DNA from: Rhodosalinus sp046542825
Lineage (GTDB): Bacteria > Pseudomonadota > Alphaproteobacteria > Rhodobacterales > Rhodobacteraceae
DNA: 23,460 nucleotides
Direction: 5' to 3'
Assembly: GCF_046542825.1 (NCBI RefSeq)
Contig: NZ_JBKHAQ010000039.1
Span: 1-23,460 of the forward strand
Position 1 is the first letter of the stretch. Every line of letters starts with the position of its first letter. The notes below the pieces were generated by a model. It saw only the letters and a program-made list of their open reading frames with translations. It had not been told where the DNA came from and did not search any database. Shown here one piece after another: positions 1 through 7,209 of the stretch. The translations under genes were made by a program, and so were the position numbers.

Positions 1-441
1 ACGCGACCCGTCCGAGAGAGCGGGCGAACGCGTCTTGTGGTCCAGAAGCGCTGCCGTTCGGCCCCTCTCTCCGACCGGTGGCGTTCGGGGCCTCACCTCC
101 GCCGACTTTACCGGCACGAACCGCATGGTCGGCCGCGTGACCGCCTCGCAGATAGCTTCCGCGTCAGCCGCATCCGTCTTCCCGCGCTTTACATACGGCT
201 TCACGTAGGAGGGCGGCATGATGCGAACGTCGTGCCCGAGCGCCTGCAACTCGCGCGCCCAGAAGTGAGCTCCCGCGCAGGCCTCCATCCCGACGAGGCA
301 CGGCTCGAGCCCCGCGAAGAAGGTCAGAACCTGCGCCCGCCGAAGCTTGCGCTTCACCAGGATGGCGCCGTCCGCGTCGACGCCGTGGACCTGGAAAACG
401 GACTTGGCAAGATCGATGCCGATGGTGGTAGGCTGTTGCAT
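1..441 (-). pseudogene. IS110-family transposase, N-terminal part (disturbed, runs off window)
   Basis: The minus strand encodes the RuvC-like DEDD catalytic domain of an IS110-family transposase/recombinase, starting at the ATG at 441. The catalytic residues are visible as D10 (GIDLAK), E53 (GMEACAG), and D90 and D93 (KTDAADAEA). The family normally continues from VKSAE straight into a QQAALLLHRTRxLL-type stretch. Here 14 extra residues (V116-T129, bases 55-96) sit between VKSAE and AALLDHKTR. The text after HKTR (bases 4-30) no longer matches the family well. The two abnormal stretches form an inverted repeat (see 4-81). The C-terminal Tnp_20 part would lie beyond the left edge. No stop codon occurs before base 1, so the reading is open but probably non-functional. 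The family call is secure; whether the gene is dead is inference. Confidence 0.8.
4..81. repeat. Imperfect inverted repeat inside the IS110 transposase gene
   Basis: Bases 4-30 and 55-81 are inverted copies of each other, with 22 of 27 positions matching; all five mismatches are G/C swaps. The 24-bp spacer (31-54) encodes AALLDHKT, which looks like native transposase sequence. One arm may be an inverted duplicate of the other made by template switching, or both may be foreign. Confidence 0.6.
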
Positions 442-609
442 GGGCGGCTCCCCTCGATGGTGGCTTTCACGGCACCCCAATATGGCACATTGCGATGCCG
501 GGAGCGGGAGCCGTCCACCCCATGAATGGCGCACCGTGGCTCGCCTTCACCTGACTGCCACCGTTGCTCGTATGCGGGACAGCTTCCGCCAGGTGGCCCG
601 CGGTGCAGC

Positions 610-640
610 CGACTTTCGAATCCATGAAGTTCGAAAGTCG
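610..640. repeat. Perfect 11-bp inverted repeat upstream of the IS110 transposase
   Basis: CGACTTTCGAA (610-620) and TTCGAAAGTCG (630-640) are perfect inverted copies around a 9-nt loop. The repeat lies about 170 nt upstream of the IS110 transposase start, in the 5' non-coding side of that element. In IS110-group elements this side can encode the bridge (seek) RNA. I cannot show that this hairpin belongs to such an RNA; it might instead be an insertion scar or a protein-binding palindrome. The rest of 442-666 holds no recognisable gene. Confidence 0.5.
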
Positions 641-666
641 CCTGCCCCGCTCCGACTGGGGATTTT

Positions 667-917
667 TCAAACGGCGCTTTTGGGGAGATTGCGTCCGGCG
701 GTTACAATCCGGGTCCGGCCCCTCCGGATGCGGCTCTCGCCACCGCAGCGGATGCAGGAGGCCGCCGGGGGTCCGCCCGCCTCGGCACGGGCGTCGATCT
801 CGAGCACCGCTTCGGCACGCTCTCGCGCCTCGGACACCAGCTCCCCAACCTTGCGCAGCTCCTGCGGTGTCAGCCGGGCAAGCAGACGCTGCACTCGGTC
901 GGGTCGAAGCGGCGCAT
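667..917 (-). pseudogene. IS1595-type transposase, N-terminal remnant (copy 1)
   Basis: This is the N-terminus of an IS1595/ISXO2-type transposase, recognised by a leader helix (QRLLARLTPQELRKVGELV), a conserved EARERAEAVLEIDARA stretch and the start of a zinc ribbon (SCIRCGGESRIRRGRTR). A second copy at 3588-3940 is clearly related. The natural start is probably the ATG at 917 (MRRFDP), which has GGGAG upstream. A one-base frameshift near 895-902 separates it from the main reading, which can only be entered at the GTG at 894. After RTR, where the second zinc-ribbon half (QRWRC) should follow, the sequence diverges at about 690 and ends in unrelated residues. The DDE catalytic part is absent, so the remnant is inactive. 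Confidence 0.65.
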
Positions 918-989
918 GGCAGGTCTCCCGAGCGGTCTCGGGCCACCGAGGCTACCCTACTGGCGCTCGGGAGCACAAAAGCGGACAAA

Positions 990-1006
990 CACGGTTTTCT
1001 GACACC
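990..1006 (-). repeat. Putative left terminal repeat of IS1595 copy 1
   Basis: Read on the minus strand from 1006, GGTGTCAGAAAACCGTG points into the transposase remnant. It matches 15 of the first 17 positions, GGTGTCAGxAAACxGT, of a stretch at 3598-3614 that points inward from the opposite end of the other copy. That is the geometry expected of left and right transposon ends. Confidence 0.45.
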
Positions 1007-1115
1007 GCCGGCGGCGAGGTGAAGGGGCAAGGGCTCGATCGGTTTGTCGAGGGTCGGCCACCCGTCGACCTTGCGCATGGCGATTTGACCTGAAGCCAGG
1101 GGCGATGATGAGGGG

Positions 1116-1895
1116 TCAACCGTCCTTCTTCAGGCCGGGGACCATTCCGGCCAGCTCCATGGGAAACGGAAACACGATGGTCGAGCTCTTGTCTCCGGCA
1201 ATGAAGTTGAGCGAACTGAGATAGCGCAGCTGCATGGCGCCGGGATCCCGGGACATGATCTCGGCAGCCTCCAGAAGCTTCTGCGCCGCCTGCTGCTCGC
1301 CCTCGGCGTTGATGACCTTGGCGCGGCGCTCGCGCTCGGCCTCGGCTTGCCGCGCGATGGCGCGGATCATCGATTCGGCGATGTCGATATGCTTGATCTC
1401 GACATTCGCGACCTTGATCCCCCACGCCTCTGTCTGGCTGTCGAGAATGTCCTGGATGTCGTCATTGAGCTTGTCGCGATCCGCCAGCATCTCGTCAAGC
1501 TCATGCTTGCCCAGCACCGCGCGCAAGGTCGTCTGCGCGAGCTCGCTGGTGGCATCCATGAAGCTTTCGACCTGGATCGTCGCCCGCTCGGCGTCGATCA
1601 CCCGGAAATAGAGCACAGCCGAAACATTGACCGACACGTTGTCCTTGGAAATCACGTCCTGCTTCGGCACATCCAGCACGATGGTGCGCATGTCCACCCG
1701 AACCATTTTCTGGATGCCGGGGATCAGCAGGATCAGGCCCGGCCCCTTGGTGCCTGTAAAGCGGCCAAGCGTGAAGACCACCGCACGTTCGTATTCGCGC
1801 AGGATCTTGATGGCCGCGGTGAGAAAGACGATCAGGAAGATCGCCAAAAGCGTGTAAAAGCCGAAATCTGCCAGGATATCCATCATCTTCTCCAT
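1116..1895 (-). CDS. Slipin / SPFH-domain (stomatin-prohibitin family) membrane protein
   Basis: The protein is 259 aa long. It has one N-terminal membrane anchor (about residues 11-31, FGFYTLLAIFLIVFLTAAIK) and then a complete SPFH (Band 7) domain from about residue 33. Typical slipin stretches are REYERAVVFTLGRF, GPGLILLIPGIQ and VDMRTIVLDVPKQDVISKDN. A charged, coiled-coil-prone region follows (about 165-215, ARQAEAERERRAKVINAEGEQQAAQKLLEAAE). Such proteins scaffold membrane microdomains and are substrates or partners of NfeD-class proteases, whose gene lies directly upstream with a 22-nt gap, so the two are almost certainly co-transcribed. The ATG at 1895 has a poor ribosome-binding site. 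Methionines 4 and 5 lie just after GGAGAAG, so the true start may be a few codons later. Confidence 0.93.
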   Translation of the reverse strand: MEKMMDILADFGFYTLLAIFLIVFLTAAIKILREYERAVVFTLGRFTGTKGPGLILLIPGIQKMVRVDMRTIVLDVPKQDVISKDNVSVNVSAVLYFRVIDAERATIQVESFMDATSELAQTTLRAVLGKHELDEMLADRDKLNDDIQDILDSQTEAWGIKVANVEIKHIDIAESMIRAIARQAEAERERRAKVINAEGEQQAAQKLLEAAEIMSRDPGAMQLRYLSSLNFIAGDKSSTIVFPFPMELAGMVPGLKKDG

Positions 1896-1917
1896 TCTGT
1901 CGGGTGAACGCTGTGCA

Positions 1918-3432
1918 TCACTCTTTGCGCTGCATCGTGTCCACCATCACCACAAGGCCGCTCATCGCGCGGACCCGCACCCTGTCGCCGGGGGCCAGAT
2001 CGTCCGGGCCGCGGGCCTGCCACCTTTCGCCATGCAGCCAGACATGGCCTTCGCCGTCGTGCCAGTCGATCACCCTGGCCTCGGCATCCACCAGTTCCTC
2101 CTGCCCGCTTACGACCCGTGCGCGAAACGCGCCGCGCGTCAGATGGACGACGATCCATGTCGACGCCACGCCGGCCACCGCAACGGCCGCGATCAGCGGC
2201 TCCGAGACGGCGATTCCCTCGGCATCGGTATCCACGAGGATCACGGCGCCGATGACCAGCGCCACGGTGCCACCGATACCGAGAATGCCGAAAGAGGGCG
2301 CAAATGCCTCGGCGACGATCAGCGCGAGCCCCAGCAGGATCAGGCCGATCCCCGCCCAGTCGAGCGGCAGCAGGGCCAGTGAATAGAGCCCCATGATCAG
2401 GCTGATGCCGCCGACGGTGCCGGGCACAAGCGCGCCGGGGTTGAGAAACTCGAAGATCAGCCCGTAGACCCCCACCAGCATCAGGATCAGCGCGACATTG
2501 GGGTTGGTGACGGTCGCCAGGAGGTCGGTGCGCCAGTCGGGCTCGATTTGCTCGAGCGGCAGCCCCTCGGTCGCCAGGGCAATCTCGGTTCCGTCCGGCA
2601 TCTCGACCACCCTGCCATCGGCCTGCGCGAGCAGATCGTCGATGTTCCGGGCCACGAAGTCGATCACACCCTGCTCGGCCGCCTCGTTCGCGCTCAGGCT
2701 TTCGGCCCCGCGCACCGCTGCCTCGGCCCAGTCGGCATTGCGCCCGCGCAGCTGGGCCAACCCACGGATATAGGCCACCGAATCGTTGATCGCCTTGGCT
2801 TCCGAGGCGGAGGCGGGGGCAGAGCGCTCGGCGCCGTCGTCGTCACCGGCCTCGCCGGTGTCGGAACGCCCGTCATCGGCACCCGCACCCTCGGGTGCGC
2901 CGTCTTCCCGCGCGTTGGCGTCCTCGCCATTCACCTGCAACTGAAAGGGCATCGGGCCGTCATCGTCACCTCCCGATCCGCCACCCCCGATCGCAACGGG
3001 CGTGGCCGCCCCCAGATTTGTCGCCGGGGCCATGACGGCGACGTGGCTGGCATACATGATATAGGTGCCGGCGCTCGCGGCGCGGGCGCCGGACGGGCTG
3101 ACATAGCTCGCTACCGGCACCGGCGAGGCAAGGATCGCGCTGATGATCTCGCGCATCGAGGAATCGAGCCCGCCGGGCGTGTTCATCCGCAGCACGACAA
3201 GCGGAAGCTCACGCTCGGCGGCATCCGACAGCGCGCGCGTGATGTAATCCGCCGAGGCCGGGCTGACGGGTCCATCGAATTCCAGCACCATCGCGGGCGC
3301 GGGGGCCTGTCTCTCCTGCGCCGCAAGCCCGAGCGCACCGAGAAGCAGCGCCAGGGTGAGCACGGCGCAGCTGCTCAGTACGCGCCGGAACGCGCCGAGC
3401 CGAAACAGACAATTGCCGTGAAGCCATGTCAT
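1918..3432 (-). CDS. NfeD family membrane serine protease (ClpP-class, long form)
   Basis: The protein is 504 aa long. A signal peptide (about 1-38) precedes a ClpP-like protease domain (about 46-275), a membrane region with four or five helices (about 310-430) and a C-terminal NfeD OB-fold (about 438-504). Ser120 in SGARAASAGTYI and Lys213 in EAKAINDSVAYIRG fit the Ser-Lys dyad known from the Pyrococcus homologue PH1510. An acidic and glycine-rich loop (about 148-210) is inserted between these two residues; it is longer than in many relatives. The family cleaves the C-terminus of partner SPFH proteins, and the slipin gene follows at once. The ATG at 3432 is supported by AAGGGGAG a few bases upstream. 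Function is assigned by family and neighbour. Confidence 0.93.
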   Translation of the reverse strand: MTWLHGNCLFRLGAFRRVLSSCAVLTLALLLGALGLAAQERQAPAPAMVLEFDGPVSPASADYITRALSDAAERELPLVVLRMNTPGGLDSSMREIISAILASPVPVASYVSPSGARAASAGTYIMYASHVAVMAPATNLGAATPVAIGGGGSGGDDDGPMPFQLQVNGEDANAREDGAPEGAGADDGRSDTGEAGDDDGAERSAPASASEAKAINDSVAYIRGLAQLRGRNADWAEAAVRGAESLSANEAAEQGVIDFVARNIDDLLAQADGRVVEMPDGTEIALATEGLPLEQIEPDWRTDLLATVTNPNVALILMLVGVYGLIFEFLNPGALVPGTVGGISLIMGLYSLALLPLDWAGIGLILLGLALIVAEAFAPSFGILGIGGTVALVIGAVILVDTDAEGIAVSEPLIAAVAVAGVASTWIVVHLTRGAFRARVVSGQEELVDAEARVIDWHDGEGHVWLHGERWQARGPDDLAPGDRVRVRAMSGLVVMVDTMQRKE

Positions 3433-3587
3433 TCCGTCGCTCCCCTTCAGGCACCCCGTTCACCCAACTGTAACGCGCTCCATGGCCCAGGTATGGCGCA
3501 CCATGATGATGGACATGCGGTTATCCGAAATCCGCCCAGCCTGTCCGGAGAAATAGGGGATGTTCCGCGATCTGCCAGAAACACCGC

Positions 3588-3940
3588 TTATGAGGCGGGT
3601 GTCAGCAAACAGTTGCGCGATGCCCCCAAGACCTCGGCCACGCGGCGGAAGGACATCGGCTGCGGCGCCTCCATCATGTCGCGCGCCAGCGCAGCCATCA
3701 GATCGGGTCGATGCACCCGGGCGAGCGGCGTGTTGCTCCGGCCCGACCAACTCTCCCCGCAATCCCAGCAGCGCCATCGCTGCGCTCCCGTCCGCGTCCG
3801 GCCCCACCGGACACGCGCGCCCCCCAACAGCGCGGGCAGGATGCCGCCGGACCACCTGCATCGGTGCGGGCGTCGATCCCGAGGACCGCTTCGGCCCGTT
3901 CTCGCGCCTCGGCCACCAACTTCTCCGCCTGGCGCAGCTC
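3588..3940 (-). pseudogene. IS1595-type transposase remnant (copy 2), frameshifted and internally deleted
   Basis: Related to the remnant at 667-917, this copy covers the N-terminal helix (ELRQAEKLVAEARERAEAVLGIDART), the zinc ribbon (SCPRC, then RWRCWDCGESW) and the helix-turn-helix (FRRVAEVLGASRN). A one-base frameshift lies just after the first CPRC, near 3827. After ASRN the family should continue with a TAFRWRHR-type stretch and the ISXO2 catalytic domain. Instead the reading stops within 7 codons, and the DNA at that point resembles a transposon terminus. The copy therefore looks internally deleted between the HTH and the right end. Its own N-terminus is cut off at about 3941, where a fadE fragment begins. 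It is inactive. Confidence 0.7.
3598..3614 (+). repeat. Putative right terminal repeat of IS1595 copy 2
   Basis: GGTGTCAGCAAACAGTT on the plus strand points into the transposase remnant and matches the putative left end at 990-1006 in 15 of 17 positions. It overlaps the last codons of the broken reading frame, which supports a deletion that fused the HTH region to the element's end. Confidence 0.4.
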
Positions 3941-3944
3941 TATC

Positions 3945-4405
3945 AGGGCGAAAAGGTGCTGGGCCTGCGGCTCAACTGGTCCAAGCGCTACATCACACTT
4001 GGCCCGGTCGCGACTATGCTCGGCCTCGCGGTCAAGATCCACGATCCCGAGGGGCTGCTGGGCGGTAAGCCCGATCTGGGCATCACCTGCGTACTCGTGC
4101 CAACCGATCTGCCGGGGGTCGAGACCGGCCGCAGGCACATCCCCTGCGGGCACTTCTTTCAGAACGGGCCGACGGAGGGGCACGACGTCTTCGCCCCGCT
4201 GGAAAACGTGATCGGCGGGCGCGACGGCATCGGGCACGGGTGGAAGATGCTGATGAGCGCGCTCGCGGCCGGGCGCGGCATCTCGCTGCCCTCGCAGGCC
4301 TCGGGAGCGGCGGCTCTGGCCGCGCATACCTCGGGCGCCTACGCACGGCTGCGCCGGCAGTTCGGCCTGCCGGTCGGCCGGTTCGAGGGCGTGCAGGCGC
4401 GGCTT
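3945..4405 (+). pseudogene. FadE-type acyl-CoA dehydrogenase, internal fragment
   Basis: This open fragment of roughly 155 codons encodes the middle of a long FadE-class acyl-CoA dehydrogenase (the E. coli protein has over 800 residues). Matching stretches are GLRLNWSKRYITLGPVATM, DLGITCVLVPTDLPGVE, GHGWKMLMSALAAGRGIS and SGAYARLRRQFGLPVGRFEG. Both ends are missing: the left joins an IS1595 remnant at about 3941-3947 and the right joins an IS66 transposase tail at about 4405-4415. There is no internal stop or frameshift and codon use is ordinary, which suggests recent capture from a fadE gene of this or a related genome. It has no start and cannot make an enzyme. Confidence 0.85.
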
Positions 4406-4747
4406 GGCCGGCTCGGCCAAGTCCCGCCTTGGCGAGAAGCTCGCCTGCATCCATCGTCACTGGGACGGCCTGCAGACCTTTCTTCAGGTGGGCGCGTCGA
4501 GATCGACTCCAACTCCGTCGAGAACCTCATCCGCCCGATTGCCCTGAACCGAAAAAACGCGTTGTTCGCGGGCCACGACGAAGGCGGCAGGACATGGGGG
4601 CGCATCGCCTCGCTGATCGAGACCTGCAAGATCAACGGCGTCGAGCCCTTCGCCTATCGCAAGGCCACCCTCGAAGCCATCGCGAACGGCTATCCCCAGA
4701 GCCGCATCGACGACCTCCTCCCCTGGAACTGCCAGCCGTCAAGCTGA
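4406..4747 (+). pseudogene. IS66-family transposase (TnpC), C-terminal remnant with frameshift
   Basis: This is the last 110 or so residues of an IS66 TnpC transposase. The first part (AKSRLGEKLACIHRHWDGLQ, about 4408-4480) is in one frame. The rest (GRVEIDSNSVENLIRPIALN, then NALFAGHDEGGRTWGRIASL, ending DDLLPWNCQPSS and a stop at 4747) is in another. The change falls in the CTTCAGGTGGGC stretch near 4480-4490, where relatives read HDGRVEID, so one base appears lost. The catalytic Glu region of the C-terminal part (VEIDSNSVEN) is present. The DDE core and the tnpA/tnpB genes are absent, so this is only the 3' end of an element. Confidence 0.85.
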
Positions 4748-4751
4748 AAGC

Positions 4752-4776
4752 CGGGTGGCCGCTGGACACCGCTTAC
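4752..4776 (+). repeat. IS66-type right terminal repeat
   Basis: Read outside-in from 4776 on the minus strand, the sequence begins GTAAGCGGTGTCCAGCGG. The 5'-GTAA start is characteristic of IS66-family ends, and the site sits 29 bp after the transposase stop, as expected. The matching left end was not found in the window. Confidence 0.6.
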
Positions 4777-5096
4777 GGAAAGCCGCGAACCTGCGTGCCA
4801 GACACCCTCGACCACGACGCGGTTCCCAATCTCGGCGCCGCAGCTTGGGGCCAGCGGCAGCACGAGGTTGCTCTTGAGGGAAGTGCGACGCGTGAACTTT
4901 GCTCGGCCAGGTCGCTTGGCACAGTGTGCAAGACGGCTCCAACCGCGCCTCGGTTGCCAGCTGCGCGGCTGCTCCGGACATTCGGCCATCCGCAGTCATC
5001 ACCTACACGGTCTGCTTACACCGCCTGCGCTGACGTTCTGCGTCATGGCTCATTCCGGAACGAGCCGCGGAATGCAATCTGCCACCGGCTGCGCGT
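4777..5096. other. Non-coding gap between IS66 end and amidase gene
   Basis: I recognise no gene here. Short open frames on both strands lack family features. The only visible structure is a 7-bp inverted repeat (CATTCCG at 5051-5057, CGGAATG at 5068-5074, 10-nt loop) just downstream of the amidase stop. It has no T-tract, so it is at best a weak terminator. Confidence 0.5.
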
Positions 5097-6521
5097 TCAA
5101 CCGGGACGTCGGCGGAAGGGGCGGGCCTGCTCCACCTGACGGGCGATGCGCAGGACGAGCGCGTCCTCGGCCAGCCGCCCGCAGATCTGCACGCCGACGG
5201 GCAGACCTTCGGGGGTGTGGTGGACAGGCAGCACGATGGCCGGCATCCCGCTCGCGTTGAAGGCCGCGGTGAAGGGGCTCAGTTCGAACAGACGGTCGAG
5301 GAAGCTCTCGAGGTCCGAAGTTCGCATCGACAAGGTGCCGTGCGGCGGCGGCGGCGTGGCGCTTGCGGGGGTGAGCAGCAGGTCGAACCGCTCGAAGAAT
5401 GCGGCCAGCCGCCGGACCTCGCGGTTGACGATCGCGGCGCGCTGAAGGTGCTCGGTCAGCGAGACCTGCCGGGAGAAGCGCAGCGCGGCACGGGTCATCG
5501 GTTCCAGCCCGTCGAGTTCCTCGTCGCGCAGCGCGCCCGTGCCGGGGAACAGCCCGGCGAGCGAGGCCAGCAGGACGCGGATCATCGCATCCGTGAGGGC
5601 CGCGATGTCGAAGCCCGGCATGACCTCTCCGACCTCATGGCCCAGATCGGCGAGCAGCCGCCCGGTGAGGGTCGCCGCCTCGGCACAGACGGGATCGACC
5701 GGCCGAGCGTCGAACCGCGTTGTCACCAGCCCGATCCGCAGCCGCTCCGGGGGGCGTTCGATGAGCTGCTCGAAGGGTTCGGCCGGACGGGGCGTGAAAT
5801 AGGGCGCGCCGGTGTCGGGGCCCGCGGTCACGTCGAGGATGGCGGCGCTGTCGCGCACGCTGACGGTGACGGCGTGTTCGTGGCTGATCCCGAAATTCGG
5901 ATCGCCGCGATGGGGGCCGAACGGGTTCAGGGCGCGGCTCGGCTTGAGGCCGACCAGACCGTTGTAGGCAGCCGGAATGCGGATCGACCCCGCGCTGTCG
6001 GTGGCATGGGCGGCGGGCATCATGCCGCTGGCCACCGCGGCGCCTGCCCCGCCGCTCGATCCGCCCGCGCCGCGGTCGAGGTCCCAGGGGTTGCGGGTCC
6101 GGCCCCAGGCGGCGCTGTCGGTCTCCAGCGTGAGTCCGAATTCCGGCGATGCACTGCGCCCGAGAAAGCCGAAGCCGGCCTGCCGCAGGCGGCCGACGAG
6201 CGACGAGTCGAAGTCGAAGGTCGTGCCCTTGAACCGTTCCGAGCCATTGGAGAGCGGAAGGCCCCGGACAGGGGCGTGCAGGTCCTTGATCAGGTAGGGG
6301 ATCCCGCGGAAGCGCGGCCGGTCGCCCCGTGCCTCGCGCGCCTCCAGCGCGTCGAGCGCTTCCTCGAATTGCGTCACGACGACGGCGTTGATCCTCGGGT
6401 TCTGCGCCTCGATCTCGCGGATGGCGGTTTGCAGCAGCTCGCGCGGCGCGAGTTCGCCACGCTCGACCAGACCGGCCAGCGCGACCATGTCATGGTCGAG
6501 CCATTCCTCGCGTGTGAGCAT
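5097..6521 (-). CDS. Amidase (amidase-signature family)
   Basis: The protein is 474 aa long, the usual size for amidase-signature enzymes, which hydrolyse carboxamide bonds with a Ser-cisSer-Lys triad. The triad is visible as Lys79 (YLIKDL), Ser155 in the GGSSGG loop and Ser179 (TDSAGSIRIPA). There is no signal peptide, so it should be cytoplasmic. The lack of gatB/gatC neighbours, and the TRAP transporter and imine-reductase-like gene opposite, point to catabolism rather than Glu-tRNA(Gln) amidation. Its ATG at 6521 follows the stop of the XRE-cupin gene by two bases, so the two genes are translationally close and regulator and enzyme are made together. The substrate cannot be read from the sequence. 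Confidence 0.92.
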   Translation of the reverse strand: MLTREEWLDHDMVALAGLVERGELAPRELLQTAIREIEAQNPRINAVVVTQFEEALDALEAREARGDRPRFRGIPYLIKDLHAPVRGLPLSNGSERFKGTTFDFDSSLVGRLRQAGFGFLGRSASPEFGLTLETDSAAWGRTRNPWDLDRGAGGSSGGAGAAVASGMMPAAHATDSAGSIRIPAAYNGLVGLKPSRALNPFGPHRGDPNFGISHEHAVTVSVRDSAAILDVTAGPDTGAPYFTPRPAEPFEQLIERPPERLRIGLVTTRFDARPVDPVCAEAATLTGRLLADLGHEVGEVMPGFDIAALTDAMIRVLLASLAGLFPGTGALRDEELDGLEPMTRAALRFSRQVSLTEHLQRAAIVNREVRRLAAFFERFDLLLTPASATPPPPHGTLSMRTSDLESFLDRLFELSPFTAAFNASGMPAIVLPVHHTPEGLPVGVQICGRLAEDALVLRIARQVEQARPFRRRPG

Positions 6522-6523
6522 GA

Positions 6524-7153
6524 TCAGTCCCTCAGTGCGGTGAATCCGCCGCCGCCGGCGACGATGTTGAGCAGGGTCGCGTCCGCGTCGCCGACGGATA
6601 TCAGGGCGTGCCCCATGCCGGCGTCGTAATAGACGCTGTCGCCCGGACCCAGCCGGATCGGCGCGTAGAGGTCGGAGTGCAGCTCGACCTCGCCCGAGAG
6701 GACGAAGATCAGCTCCTCCCCCGGATGGGACACGAGCTGTTCGAACTCGGAGAGGGCGCGCGCCTTGACCACGACGAAGCTTGCGTCGATCAGCTTCCGC
6801 TTCAGCCCCATCGCGAGCGGCTCGTAGATGTAGGCGGCGGCATCGTGGCGGTGGCGGTCCGCGGCACGCGTGACGTCGAGCCGGCCCAGCTGCGGCATGG
6901 CGGGCGCGGCGTCGTTCCCGTGGGCGAGAAGGGTCGACAGATCGACGTCAAGCCCGCGGGCGAGCTTCAGCAATCCGTCGAAGGTCGGCGAGAGGTTGGA
7001 GTTCTCGATCTTGGACACCGTCGAGCAGGCCATGCCCCCGCGGTCGGCGACCTGTTGCATCGTCAGGCCCCGGCCCCGCCGGAGCGTCCGCACGCGCTGG
7101 CCGAAGGCGCTGAGGGCCTCGGCGGCCTCATCATCATCCGCCTTGCTGTTCAT
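6524..7153 (-). CDS. XRE-family transcriptional regulator with C-terminal cupin domain
   Basis: The protein is 209 aa long. An XRE helix-turn-helix occupies about residues 17-71 (VRTLRRGRGLTMQQVADRGG, STVSKIENSNLSPTFDGLLK). A cupin_2 sensor domain lies at about 125-200 (HPGEELIFVLSGEVELH, LGPGDSVYYDAGMGH). This architecture is common for local regulators of amino-acid, polyamine and other nitrogen-compound catabolic operons, with the cupin thought to bind the inducer. It is the first gene of the minus-strand pair with the amidase and is divergent from the TRAP operon. The AGGAAAG ribosome site of its ATG at 7153 lies inside one of two similar palindromes (7159-7172), so autoregulation is likely. 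Confidence 0.93.
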   Translation of the reverse strand: MNSKADDDEAAEALSAFGQRVRTLRRGRGLTMQQVADRGGMACSTVSKIENSNLSPTFDGLLKLARGLDVDLSTLLAHGNDAAPAMPQLGRLDVTRAADRHRHDAAAYIYEPLAMGLKRKLIDASFVVVKARALSEFEQLVSHPGEELIFVLSGEVELHSDLYAPIRLGPGDSVYYDAGMGHALISVGDADATLLNIVAGGGGFTALRD

Positions 7154-7158
7154 GCATC

Positions 7159-7172
7159 TTTCCTAAAGGAAA
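7159..7172. promoter_or_regulatory. Putative operator 1 of the XRE-cupin regulator
   Basis: TTTCCTAAAGGAAA consists of perfect 6-bp arms around AA. It matches operator 2 in 11 of 14 positions and lies 30 bp from it, centre to centre, which places both on the same face of the helix. It overlaps the ribosome-binding site of the regulator gene. Confidence 0.55.
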
Positions 7173-7180
7173 ACTATTGC

Positions 7181-7209
7181 TTGACATGTTTCGTATACGA
7201 AAGAATCCT
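7181..7209 (+). promoter_or_regulatory. Candidate promoter of the TRAP operon
   Basis: A perfect TTGACA -35 box lies at 7181-7186. The -10 position at 17-bp spacing (7204-7209, AATCCT) is poor, so the promoter may be weak or need help. Operator 2 fills the spacer between the two boxes, which fits repression by the XRE-cupin protein. Confidence 0.45.
7189..7202. promoter_or_regulatory. Putative operator 2 of the XRE-cupin regulator
   Basis: TTTCGTATACGAAA is a perfect 14-bp palindrome located immediately after the TTGACA box of the TRAP operon. Together with operator 1 it gives the consensus TTTCnTAnAnGAAA. Confidence 0.6.

Noticed and set aside
925..973. CTCCCGAGCG / CGCTCGGGAG inverted repeat with a 29-nt loop
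   Set aside because: The 10-bp match is real, but the loop is long and it overlaps the IS1595 leader; it has no clear role beyond transposon debris.
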